From NCBI GenBank assembly GCA_029936705.1, contig JAPYSD010000090.1, forward strand, positions 1 through 9,682: a stretch of 9,682 bases of DNA, in the 5' to 3' direction. Below the pieces are notes generated by a model, which saw only the letters and a list, made by a program, of their open reading frames with translations, did not search any database and had not been told where the DNA came from. A program made the translations under genes and the position numbers. The stretch is from Croceicoccus sp. GTDB lineage: Bacteria; Pseudomonadota; Alphaproteobacteria; Sphingomonadales; Sphingomonadaceae. Below, piece by piece: positions 1 to 6,969 of the stretch; position 1 is the first letter of the stretch, and every line of letters starts with the position of its first letter.

Positions 1-1337
1 ACGCACGTCAGCCCGCAGGCCATCGCATGACCGCCGCCTGCAACGAGCAGTCCGCGCGCCGCCGCCTCGATAACATGCGATCCCAGATCAAACCCCGGCA
101 CCGACCTGCCCGAGGCCTTTACCTGATCTTCGTCACAGCTGCCGACGATCACCGGGCAGCCGAACCGCTCCTTCAAGCGTCCGGCGACGATTCCAATGAC
201 GCCCGGATGCCATTCGCGCGAGTAGACACAGATGATCCTGTGCCCTGCATCCGATTGCTCTTGGGCGAGGCGCAGCGCTTCCTGCAGCGCTTCCTGTTCT
301 GCGATCTGCCGTTCCGTATTCAGCCCGTTCAGTTCAAGCGCCAGGCTCGCCGCCTCTTCGGGGTCGGAACATAGTAGCAACCGAACACCCTTGGCGCCGC
401 CCTTGAAGCCGGAACCCTGTCCCACGCGTCCTGCGGCATTGATCCGGGGCCCCAGGGAAAAACCTATCCGGCCAGCCGAAGGCTCGGTAACGCCCGCCGC
501 GTCCATCAACGCCTTGATACCCACGCTCGGCGCATGCTCGATAACCGACAATCCCGCCCAGACGAGCAAACGCGACGCACCCACAAGCGGGACGACATCG
601 GCCACCGTTGCAAGCGCGACCAGGTCCAGAAGTTCGCGCAGGTCCGGCTCCGACCCGCCCTCGAAAACACCCTCGGCGCGCATCGTGCGCCGCGCGGCAA
701 CACATAGCATGAACGCAACCCCTGCCGCGCACAGCATGCCTAGGCCTGAGGCGTCATCTTCCCTGTGAGGGTTCACACACGCATAAACCGAGGGAAGCGT
801 GCCCTGAGGCTGATGATGATCGGCAATGATCACATCGTTCTCGAGCGCCTCCAGGACGCCCACCGCAGCCGTTCCGCAATCAACGAAAATCACCAGGTCG
901 TAGCTTGCAGCCCTGCTTGCCTCGAGAGCCTTTTCGCTAGGGCCGTAGCCATGCTCGATCCGGTCAGGGATAAAGAAATCGGCGTCATGCCCCATCATGC
1001 GGCAGAAACGCACCATGACCGCCGTCGAGCTCGCGCCGTCAACGTCATAATCGCCGAACACCAGAATGCTCTGCCTCTTCATGATGGCCTGCGAAAGCCG
1101 CAGCGACGCAAGGTCCATATCCGCCAGTTCATAAGGATCAGGAAGGTCCGCCAGCGAGGGCTTCGTGAAGCCTTCCAGATCCTCTATCCCCCGCGCCTTG
1201 GCCACGAGGCGAAGATCCAATCCCTCGTCCTCTGAGCGCAGCCTGTAGGAACGCCCTCTCAGCGAATGGCCTTCGAGCACCCTGCCCGCCGGCGAGGGCA
1301 TCCCCCGCCAGCTTGGCACCAGTTCCGCGACCGACAT
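1..1337 (-). CDS. recJ: Single-stranded-DNA-specific exonuclease RecJ, DHH superfamily (3' end beyond window)
   Basis: My minus-strand translation is open from the ATG at 1337 to the window edge, giving 445 residues; the C-terminus is missing (RecJ is usually about 550-600). RecJ degrades single-stranded DNA 5' to 3' in the cytoplasm, in recombination and mismatch or base-excision repair. Visible motifs: FGDYDVDGASST at about 94-105 (motif I), FVDCGTAA at 151-158, IADHHQ at 171-176 (the DHH signature), GLGMLCAAG at 198-206, GPRINAAGR at 296-304, and GGGHAMACG at 434-442 (the DHHA1 GGH motif). The metal-binding Asp and His residues appear intact, so it should be active. The start ATG shares a base with the upstream platform gene's stop (TAATG) and is preceded by GAGGTG with an 8-base spacer. 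Compared with my memory of alphaproteobacterial chromosomal RecJ, the segment after GPRINAAGR is a few residues longer and Gly/Lys rich (305-317), suggesting an accessory paralogue. The family call is very secure; housekeeping versus mobile-element copy is unresolved. Confidence 0.95.
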   Translation of the reverse strand, partial: MSVAELVPSWRGMPSPAGRVLEGHSLRGRSYRLRSEDEGLDLRLVAKARGIEDLEGFTKPSLADLPDPYELADMDLASLRLSQAIMKRQSILVFGDYDVDGASSTAVMVRFCRMMGHDADFFIPDRIEHGYGPSEKALEASRAASYDLVIFVDCGTAAVGVLEALENDVIIADHHQPQGTLPSVYACVNPHREDDASGLGMLCAAGVAFMLCVAARRTMRAEGVFEGGSEPDLRELLDLVALATVADVVPLVGASRLLVWAGLSVIEHAPSVGIKALMDAAGVTEPSAGRIGFSLGPRINAAGRVGQGSGFKGGAKGVRLLLCSDPEEAASLALELNGLNTERQIAEQEALQEALRLAQEQSDAGHRIICVYSREWHPGVIGIVAGRLKERFGCPVIVGSCDEDQVKASGRSVPGFDLGSHVIEAAARGLLVAGGGHAMACGLTC

Positions 1338-2509
1338 TACTTCATCACCTCGCTGACGAGCTGCAGCTGCGGAATGGTCGTGACGACGAGAATGATAAAA
1401 CCGGCGATGGACATCATGACCGCGGATATCAGGTTCATGATCGGCGAAATGACTTTCAGGCGCTGCAGATACATCGCCTTCGACTGCTCGGCGATGAAGT
1501 TGAGGTTGCTCGCCATTTCTTCGCGGTCCGGCATGAGCAGCAGCGCGGCCCGGTCGGTCGTGTGAAGCGTGGTCATGTACTTGGGCCACTTCTCACCGCG
1601 GCGAATGGCGGCCAGTGCCCGTTTGAAATCCTCCCGCAGAGCGCCGGGACGAGCCGATTCATAGCAGCTATGGATAGCCTCGTTCATAGGGACGCCCGCA
1701 TTGATGAGCAGCGCCAGGCGGTACAGCCCGATGAAATTGTCCTGGCTGATCACGATGTCGCGTAGCAGCGGGATCCGCAGGATAAGGCTGTCGATCTTGT
1801 CAGGGGCAATCCGGCGTCCCACCGTTGCAAGCCCAACGAGGAACATCAGGATTCCGATCAGGACAGACTGCACGATCAGGAAGTAGAAGCCGATGTTCTC
1901 CCAGAGCGAATAATCCGCATCCGGCGCCATCTGCATGATCGGGCTGTCGAACATCTTCGGCACGACAACGTACTGGTTCACCAGCAGCAGCCCCAGCGCG
2001 CCAAACTGGTAGAGGAACGACTGCAGGATCGACAGCATCGCGCCCTTCGAGGCCTCGCCGATCATTCGTTCGAACTCGGCTGCCTCTCGCAGCGCCTTTG
2101 CCGTGTCGCCTGCGGCTGAGCCGGTCCGGATCAGCAGGCCTACCGATCCTGGGAAATTGCGCGCATCATCCGCGAGCGCGTCACCAAGCTGAATACCGCG
2201 TTCGACATGGGGCAGGGCGTTGCGCGCCGCTTCTCGAATTCTGCCTGTGAAGCTTTCGATCATCAGGCGAAGGGCCTCAGATACCGGGATCCGCGAGCCG
2301 AGCATGGTCGCCATGCGCATCAGGAACACGTATCGCTCGTTGCGGTCCATGCCGAGCTTCAGGCGTTGACGCTTGGTCTTCTGGACAGAAATGACGGCCC
2401 CGACGCGTGCCGCGGCCCGGCGCGCCTCTGCCATGTTGTCGCCGACAACCGTGAGCGTCGTTATCTCGCGGCCTTTTTTGACCCTCGCGTCCCAAGTCTG
2501 TGTCGCCAT
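1337..2509 (-). CDS. GspF/PilC-family inner-membrane platform protein of a type IV pilus / type II secretion-like system
   Basis: A 390-residue polytopic membrane protein. GspF/PilC proteins sit in the inner membrane over the motor ATPase and convert its cycle into pilin movement. The sequence shows the typical two-repeat layout. A cytoplasmic helical domain spans about 55-160, then a hydrophobic segment at about 161-183, a second at about 205-230, a second cytoplasmic domain around 255-345 (with NFIGLYRLALLINAGVPMNEA, matching the first repeat's RYVFLMRMATMLGSRIPVSEA in pattern), and a final segment at about 353-378 near the C-terminus. Length fits the family (about 400). I chose the ATG at 2509 because MATQTWDARV resembles family N-termini; an in-frame ATG at 2548 would add 13 residues. 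Neither has a clear Shine-Dalgarno. It lies between a pilin-like gene and recJ, with the ATPase one gene further upstream. R64 pilR or T2SS gspF would be the functional analogue. Confidence 0.9.
   Translation of the reverse strand: MATQTWDARVKKGREITTLTVVGDNMAEARRAAARVGAVISVQKTKRQRLKLGMDRNERYVFLMRMATMLGSRIPVSEALRLMIESFTGRIREAARNALPHVERGIQLGDALADDARNFPGSVGLLIRTGSAAGDTAKALREAAEFERMIGEASKGAMLSILQSFLYQFGALGLLLVNQYVVVPKMFDSPIMQMAPDADYSLWENIGFYFLIVQSVLIGILMFLVGLATVGRRIAPDKIDSLILRIPLLRDIVISQDNFIGLYRLALLINAGVPMNEAIHSCYESARPGALREDFKRALAAIRRGEKWPKYMTTLHTTDRAALLLMPDREEMASNLNFIAEQSKAMYLQRLKVISPIMNLISAVMMSIAGFIILVVTTIPQLQLVSEVMK
1346..1351 (-). promoter_or_regulatory. Ribosome binding site of recJ, inside the platform gene
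   Basis: GAGGTG lies 8 bases before the recJ ATG and inside the last codons of the platform gene. With the TAATG stop/start overlap it fixes the recJ start and implies translational coupling or reinitiation. Confidence 0.7.
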
Positions 2510-2548
2510 CTTGAAAATACCCAAAGCACCGCCGCAGCGGCCGATCAT

Positions 2549-2598
2549 ATTGGGTTATAGGATGGCTGGGCCCTTGATGAGAAACCCGCGAGATACGC
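2549..2598 (-). promoter_or_regulatory. Gap before the platform gene with ATCCTATAAC element
   Basis: The gap between the 141-residue pilin and the platform gene carries ATCCTATAAC (about 2563-2554), containing TATAAC, a 5 of 6 match to the -10 box. I see no good -35. It resembles the elements at 4950-4959 and 8701-8710. No hairpin or ribosome site stands out. Confidence 0.25.
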
Positions 2599-3024
2599 TC
2601 AAGGAACTGCGATGCCGTCGATCGATACGCCGACATAGATCAGCCCGCTCGAGCTGGCAGAACCGCAGTGGTTTGCTTGCACGGCGCCAGGAACGCGGGC
2701 TGCCACGATCCCGAGCAAATGCGCATGATTGGCCGTATCCGTCATCGAGATGCACGCGATGTTGCTGTCCAGCTCAAGAACCGCGTCCGTGCCGGCCATC
2801 GATGGCAATTCGGTCTCCCCGGCAAGGTCGGACAGGTTCCGCGGATAGCTGCCGCGCGCATAGTAATACCGCGCCGAGGTTGCCTGCAGCCCCCGCAGCC
2901 TGTCCGAGAGCTCGATCGCTGCCGCCGTGTTCTGAAGCTCCGACGAGTTCATCCAGGAGTAGCCTGCAAAAAGGACGATCGCAGTCAGCAGGATGCCAAT
3001 GATATTGAGGAACAGCGGAAGCAT
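2599..3024 (-). CDS. Pilin-like protein without a prepilin leader (141 aa)
   Basis: A small protein with one hydrophobic helix at residues 2-23, a polar amphipathic stretch (25-55) and a globular C-terminal half containing two cysteines, C91 and C120, which could form a pilin-type disulfide. Size, topology and position between motor ATPase and platform gene fit a type IV pilin or pseudopilin subunit. It lacks the charged leader ending in Gly before a Phe/Met-rich helix and lacks Glu5. The ATG at 3024 cannot be moved far upstream: the third codon before it is an in-frame TGA, the ATPase stop. The gap to the ATPase is 6 bases; GGAG sits 11 bases before the ATG, a weak ribosome site. The Tyr-rich YYYARGSYP at 53-61 is reminiscent of pilin helix-to-strand boundaries. 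I do not recognise a specific family; the pilin role rests on architecture and context. Confidence 0.7.
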   Translation of the reverse strand: MLPLFLNIIGILLTAIVLFAGYSWMNSSELQNTAAAIELSDRLRGLQATSARYYYARGSYPRNLSDLAGETELPSMAGTDAVLELDSNIACISMTDTANHAHLLGIVAARVPGAVQANHCGSASSSGLIYVGVSIDGIAVP

Positions 3025-3030
3025 CTGCCA

Positions 3031-4899
3031 TCAATCTCCATATTTGGTGAGCGTATCGCCCGCCTTCGCCGCGCCTTCACCGCCAAGGGAGAGAGCGGAC
3101 AGGCTCTTCTCGTACTCCGCAGCATCCTTGAGGCGTTTCTCGTCTTCCTCTGTCGGCGACTTCCTGTTCGACCGGTCGACCATTGACGGGCGCCTTCCAG
3201 CGATCACCTCCTTCACGTGCGTCGCCAGCTCTTCCATCCCCTCGTATTCGGGCGGGAGGTAATCGATTTCCGAGCGGAAGACGCGGTAGACCTCCTTCTC
3301 GTCCGTAATGCCCTGCTCGAGCTTGTGCAGCGCATCCTTCACCATGGGATCCCAGAAGATCTCGCCGTTCATCATCCGGTCGAAATGACGCTCCGAAGGG
3401 AAGAACCCCATTTCGGAAATAACCGTCATGCCGTCATAACCGGTGTGCAGGCAGTGAGCGCATTTCTCGCCGCGACAGAACTGGCACAGCGTCCTAATAA
3501 GGCGCTGCGCTAGAATGCCGCGCAGCATCGGGCGAAGCTCTGCTTCGTCCACGCCAAAGCTCTTAAGACGGCTCACGGTCTCGCGAACCGTGCCCGCGTG
3601 GATCGTCGTGAAAACAAGATGCCCGGACTCCGCGGCCTGGGCGGCTGCCGATGCCGTTTCAGCATCACGCGTTTCACCGATCAGGATGATCTCCGGGTCA
3701 CCACGCATCATTGCACGGGTGCCGGTCTTGAAATCCAGCTGCACTGATTCCGACCGGTTGACCGCCATCTGGGTCAGGAAGTCGACCTGGTGCTCGACCG
3801 GGTCCTCGATCGTATAGATCGACTGGCCGATCCGGTCCTTCTCGCGCAGCGATGCAATGAGCGTCGTCGACTTGCCCGAGTTCGTCTTCCCGGACACGAG
3901 GATCAAGCCGTGCGAATAACCGCAAGCCGATCGCCAGTCGTCGATCTTCGTCACACCGAGATCGACAAGCCGCTTTGCTGCCTTATCAGGGTCGAGCAAC
4001 CGGATAACGATCTTTTCCTGGCCGCCATTCATGGGGAAGGTTGCGACGCGAAGGTCGAACATACGCCCCATGATCTCCTGACTGTATGCACCGTCCTGCG
4101 GCCGTCGCATCTGCGACTGGTCCATGCGGGCGCGGTCCTTCACCTGCGCGCGCAGGGCGTTGTACTGGGTTATCGACCCTTCATGGACGATCTTGCGAAT
4201 GCGGTTGATGCGAATGAAGACCGTATAGCTCGTCGCCTTCGGCTCGACGTGAATATCCGAGCCGCCACGCACACCCGCGACATTAACGATCAGGTCGAGA
4301 ACATCGCCGTCGCTCACCGAACGCGGGATATACCGTGTAATCTCCAGGCGGCCGCCACCATTGCGCTCAAGCGTCTTGCGAGGAAGGCGGTCAGTCCGCT
4401 CCAGGAACTGGCTGACCTGCGCCGGCTTCACCGGGATGAAACGCAGGATCTTGTCGGGGAACTCCCGAACGAAATGCGACCGGACACGCCTCTCGTTCCC
4501 GAGGCATCCGAGATAGAGACTGTGCGAGCTCATACCGAACAGTACGACCTTCTCTTCATGGAGAAGCGTCACGTCGTCGACAGGTACGTTGTACTGGACA
4601 GCCGATGAAATCTGGCCGGAATCGAAATCTTCCTGCAGCGCGATCAGCGTCTTTTGCTGCATCACATGCTGCTTGACCAGCGTTTCGCCTAGGCCAGCAG
4701 ATGTCTCGGAGGCTTCCCAGACGGCCGCGACGCATTGCTCCTGCGTCACGAACCCCTTCTCGATCAGCATATGGCCAAACCGGAGTTCCGCCTCCGACAG
4801 ATAGACCTGGTCGGACCCGGACTTCTCGTCCGCCGACAGCCCGCGATCCATCACCTCGGTATCAGCCAGCTCTACCGCGTTGCTATTCGAACCAAACAT
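3031..4899 (-). CDS. GspE/PilB-family type IV pilus / type II secretion motor ATPase
   Basis: A 622-residue cytoplasmic hexameric ATPase expected to drive pilin assembly or secretion. Residues about 35-95 resemble the T2SSE N-terminal (MshEN-like) domain; the catalytic half begins near 185. Seen motifs: Walker A GKTNSGKST (337-345), Asp box TIEDPVEH (363-370), Walker B region EIILIGETRDAETA (403-416), His box TTIHAGT (431-437), and a tetracysteine zinc site at C472, C475, C480 and C483. The zinc site favours an assembly motor (PilB/GspE/R64 PilQ) over a retraction ATPase (PilT). Walker A has Lys and Asn where PilB usually has Pro and Gly, but the catalytic Gly-Lys-Ser is present. The last ~70 residues form a charged tail (KSPTEEDEKRLKDAAEYEK) beyond the normal family end. 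I chose the ATG at 4899, 8 bases after AAAGGA, over an in-frame TTG one codon upstream. Confidence 0.95.
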   Translation of the reverse strand: MFGSNSNAVELADTEVMDRGLSADEKSGSDQVYLSEAELRFGHMLIEKGFVTQEQCVAAVWEASETSAGLGETLVKQHVMQQKTLIALQEDFDSGQISSAVQYNVPVDDVTLLHEEKVVLFGMSSHSLYLGCLGNERRVRSHFVREFPDKILRFIPVKPAQVSQFLERTDRLPRKTLERNGGGRLEITRYIPRSVSDGDVLDLIVNVAGVRGGSDIHVEPKATSYTVFIRINRIRKIVHEGSITQYNALRAQVKDRARMDQSQMRRPQDGAYSQEIMGRMFDLRVATFPMNGGQEKIVIRLLDPDKAAKRLVDLGVTKIDDWRSACGYSHGLILVSGKTNSGKSTTLIASLREKDRIGQSIYTIEDPVEHQVDFLTQMAVNRSESVQLDFKTGTRAMMRGDPEIILIGETRDAETASAAAQAAESGHLVFTTIHAGTVRETVSRLKSFGVDEAELRPMLRGILAQRLIRTLCQFCRGEKCAHCLHTGYDGMTVISEMGFFPSERHFDRMMNGEIFWDPMVKDALHKLEQGITDEKEVYRVFRSEIDYLPPEYEGMEELATHVKEVIAGRRPSMVDRSNRKSPTEEDEKRLKDAAEYEKSLSALSLGGEGAAKAGDTLTKYGD

Positions 4900-4907
4900 C
4901 AACTCAA

Positions 4908-4913
4908 TCCTTT
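4908..4913 (-). promoter_or_regulatory. Ribosome binding site of the motor ATPase
   Basis: AAAGGA with 8 bases to the ATG at 4899. The competing in-frame TTG at 4902 would have only 5, so this site favours the ATG start. Confidence 0.6.
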
Positions 4914-4918
4914 GCGCT

Positions 4919-4941
4919 CGGGGCAGGCGAGGGAAGCCCCG
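4919..4941 (-). other. GC-rich inverted repeat in the ATPase leader
   Basis: CGGGGC and GCCCCG form a perfect 6-base-pair stem around an 11-base loop, ending 5 bases before the AAAGGA ribosome site. No T-run follows, so it is not a typical intrinsic terminator. It could modulate translation or transcript stability of the ATPase, or be chance in GC-rich DNA. Confidence 0.35.
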
Positions 4942-4949
4942 TCCCAGTC

Positions 4950-4959
4950 ATTTTAGGAT
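4950..4959 (-). promoter_or_regulatory. ATCCTAAAAT element, possible -10 box, upstream of ATPase
   Basis: It contains TAAAAT, a 5 of 6 match to the -10 consensus, but I see no acceptable -35 at 16-18 bases. Near-identical decamers occur in two other gaps of the operon (8701-8710 and around 2554-2563). Confidence 0.3.
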
Positions 4960-4979
4960 GAAGGGCTGCAAAGACGAAA

Positions 4980-5450
4980 TTAATGGATGCAGCAGGGCTC
5001 CCGAGCCGGGAGCACTCCGCCCGGATAGTCGCTGCCATCGCACTGGTACACGGTGTCGGGGCTCGGTAAGCCGATCTGCGACCGCGCAGACCGGCAGATC
5101 TTCAGGTTATCTTCGCTGGACGCTTCACCGACGACAGAGAAGATCATCCCTTCACTGTAATCGATCGTCCATCCTGCCGAGCTGGCACCTTGCGGGATCT
5201 CGCTGAGATAGTTCTCCGCGACGAGCTCGTCCAAGGCGCTCTGACCAGAACTACCGCCCCCCGGCAGCCGCCGCTCTCTCTGTACGAACGCATCGAATGC
5301 ACTCGCGATCTGGCTCGATTCCACGATGATCTTGCTGGCTTCGCCGTTGCGCCGCGTCTCTCCGAACGCGGTGCCGCCATAGAAGGTCACCATGAGCCCT
5401 GCGCCGCTTGCCAGAATGACCCCCAGGGTCACCAAGATGAGGTTCGTCAC
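4980..5450 (-). CDS. Pilin-like protein without a prepilin leader (156 aa)
   Basis: Starts with GTG at 5450, nine bases after AGGGA. Residues 2-24 form a hydrophobic helix with an SGAG motif (15-18) shared with the larger downstream-type paralogues at 5463 and 6970. A helical stretch (38-58) follows, then a segment LDELVAENYLSEIPQG (73-88) that strongly resembles the pilin/pseudopilin pattern of a Tyr-Leu before Ile-Pro. Cysteines are at 119, 137, 153 and 154; the protein ends CCIH, so a cysteine sits 3-4 residues from the C-terminus, as in the three beta-helix proteins. There is no leader and no Glu5: the fifth codon upstream is the in-frame TAG of the preceding gene. It lies 12 bases after that gene and about 80 before the ATPase. 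Likely a major or minor fibre subunit; which of the two small pilins is major cannot be told here. Confidence 0.7.
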   Translation of the reverse strand: MTNLILVTLGVILASGAGLMVTFYGGTAFGETRRNGEASKIIVESSQIASAFDAFVQRERRLPGGGSSGQSALDELVAENYLSEIPQGASSAGWTIDYSEGMIFSVVGEASSEDNLKICRSARSQIGLPSPDTVYQCDGSDYPGGVLPAREPCCIH

Positions 5451-5462
5451 TGTTTGAAATCC

Positions 5463-6953
5463 CTAGACGCAGTCGATGGCCGTGTTGATGTGTTGGCGCC
5501 CTAGAAACCTTTCCTGACGCTGCTCCTCATAGAGGTTCTGCGCCGCTGGAGGATCATCCACGCCCGGCGCTGGATAGGCATCCTCATCGGGAATCCTGAG
5601 CGTCGAACTCGATACCCACTTGGTCAGCGGATTGCTCGTTGATGGATTCAGGCAATTGCCCGAGCTGGCCGTTCGCGCGATCACATTCGAATTGCTCGCC
5701 ATTGTCGCCATTCCCGCCAGGTAGAAGGGCGCGACCGACGGGCGAATGACCGGCAGGGAGCTGTCGCTCCCAACCGCCAGGTCCTGCAGGTCAAGTTCGC
5801 CGCCATCGATATAGAAGATACCGCCCGGCACCGAGTTTATCGGAGCCAGGTTGAAAGACGCGAACCGTGCCTTGCCGTTCAGACGAACAGCATATCCGCC
5901 CCCGCTGTCGAAGGTGAGAAGGCCGGCCTGCCCGCGAAGCTCCCCGCCTTTCAGAACCGAGACAGCAGCCGAGCTGGAGCCGGGATAGAAATCCACCCGG
6001 CCGGTGAGCGTAAGCTTGTCACCTGCCTGCACGACAATGTGCGGTCCTGCGATCGCGATATTCCTGAGCGACATGTTCTCAGGTATCACCAAAGAGCTGC
6101 CGGAGGGTGCTCGCAGAGAGGATGTACCGATAGTCTCCCCGACAATTGCCAGGCTGCCGCTCGAACCGCCAGCGGCAGAAACGAACTGTGTCCAGGCCGC
6201 GCTGCTTGCAACCACACCATCCGCGATGCTGATGGTAAGCCGCTCGGGCCGCATATATGCGTAATAAGACAGCGCCGACCCTATCGAGGCCCTGTCATGA
6301 GGGCCTGTTCCGCCCCCGGTTCCCGCGGACGAGACGTAGATCGTATCGAGCACCCCCTTTGCCTTCTCGAGCCCCCGGGTGTTCGATACCGCCCGCGCGA
6401 TACCATTAGTGACGACGAGCCGCCCGCCACTAAGCCTGACCGCATTACAACTTGGCGGCACTGTTCGGTCCCTGTCGGGCGCAACAATGATGGCGATTGG
6501 ATCAAAGGTCGTCTGCACGCCCGCATCGATGTCAGCCGACAGCGCCGACTGAACGACCAGGCTTCCATACCGAACCTCACCCCTCGACTGAGACGTCATG
6601 TATAGCGTTCCAGACGTCGTGCCGCCGAGCTGCGCCACTTGCGCGTTGGTCAGATGGCCCAGCGGGCAATAGAGAAATGGGACCCCGTCAATCCGGGTGT
6701 CGAATGGCCCTGATGCCTCGGGCATTGTCGAATAACCCACGGCTGCATCATAAGTCGCAGCGGGAGGGGACAGCACATCCGTCCCCGGAATGACCTTCGC
6801 CATCCTCGCAATTGAGGCAGCCGCGAGATCAAGGCGCTCGGTAGTCACTGCCACTTCCGACGAGATCGACTGCGTCGAGAAATTCAGGATCAGCGCGTAG
6901 CCCGCACCAGCTGCCATCGCCAGCCCGATCACGGTCAGGAGGATCTGCATCAT
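5463..6953 (-). CDS. Large pilin-like protein with a predicted beta-helix domain (496 aa), paralogue 2
   Basis: Domain order by eye: leaderless hydrophobic helix 3-24 with AAGAG; a helical stalk (30-55); an N-terminal domain to about 195 with VIPGT, VPFLYCPLG (91-99) and PPSC (166-169); a Gly-rich linker (205-218); a helix SALSYYAYMRPERLTISI (226-243); a long region of short strand-turn repeats (about 265-400) typical of right-handed parallel beta-helices; and a tail with C434 and C495. Cysteines C96, C169, C434 and C495 align with those of the 491-residue neighbour, and the last pair has the same 61-residue spacing. GGAAGG lies 9 bases before the ATG at 6953. It is probably exported and anchored or assembled by its N-terminal helix, as a tip or surface subunit of the pilus-like machine. 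A specific binding target or enzymatic activity cannot be inferred. I do not recognise a named family. Confidence 0.75.
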   Translation of the reverse strand: MMQILLTVIGLAMAAGAGYALILNFSTQSISSEVAVTTERLDLAAASIARMAKVIPGTDVLSPPAATYDAAVGYSTMPEASGPFDTRIDGVPFLYCPLGHLTNAQVAQLGGTTSGTLYMTSQSRGEVRYGSLVVQSALSADIDAGVQTTFDPIAIIVAPDRDRTVPPSCNAVRLSGGRLVVTNGIARAVSNTRGLEKAKGVLDTIYVSSAGTGGGTGPHDRASIGSALSYYAYMRPERLTISIADGVVASSAAWTQFVSAAGGSSGSLAIVGETIGTSSLRAPSGSSLVIPENMSLRNIAIAGPHIVVQAGDKLTLTGRVDFYPGSSSAAVSVLKGGELRGQAGLLTFDSGGGYAVRLNGKARFASFNLAPINSVPGGIFYIDGGELDLQDLAVGSDSSLPVIRPSVAPFYLAGMATMASNSNVIARTASSGNCLNPSTSNPLTKWVSSSTLRIPDEDAYPAPGVDDPPAAQNLYEEQRQERFLGRQHINTAIDCV

Positions 6954-6969
6954 AGCGAACGGCCTTCCA

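Noticed and set aside
765..1235. Plus-strand open frame of 156 codons, and minus-strand frame at 334-732
   Set aside because: Both overlap recJ in other frames. RecJ motifs are continuous through the region, so these are shadows.
3790..4608. Open frame of 272 codons on the plus strand
   Set aside because: It is antisense to the motor ATPase, whose motifs are unmistakable; nothing in the plus-strand translation resembles a protein domain.
4919..4941. Intrinsic terminator between the 156-residue pilin and the ATPase
   Set aside because: The stem is only 6 base pairs with an 11-base loop and is not followed by a T-run on the minus strand.
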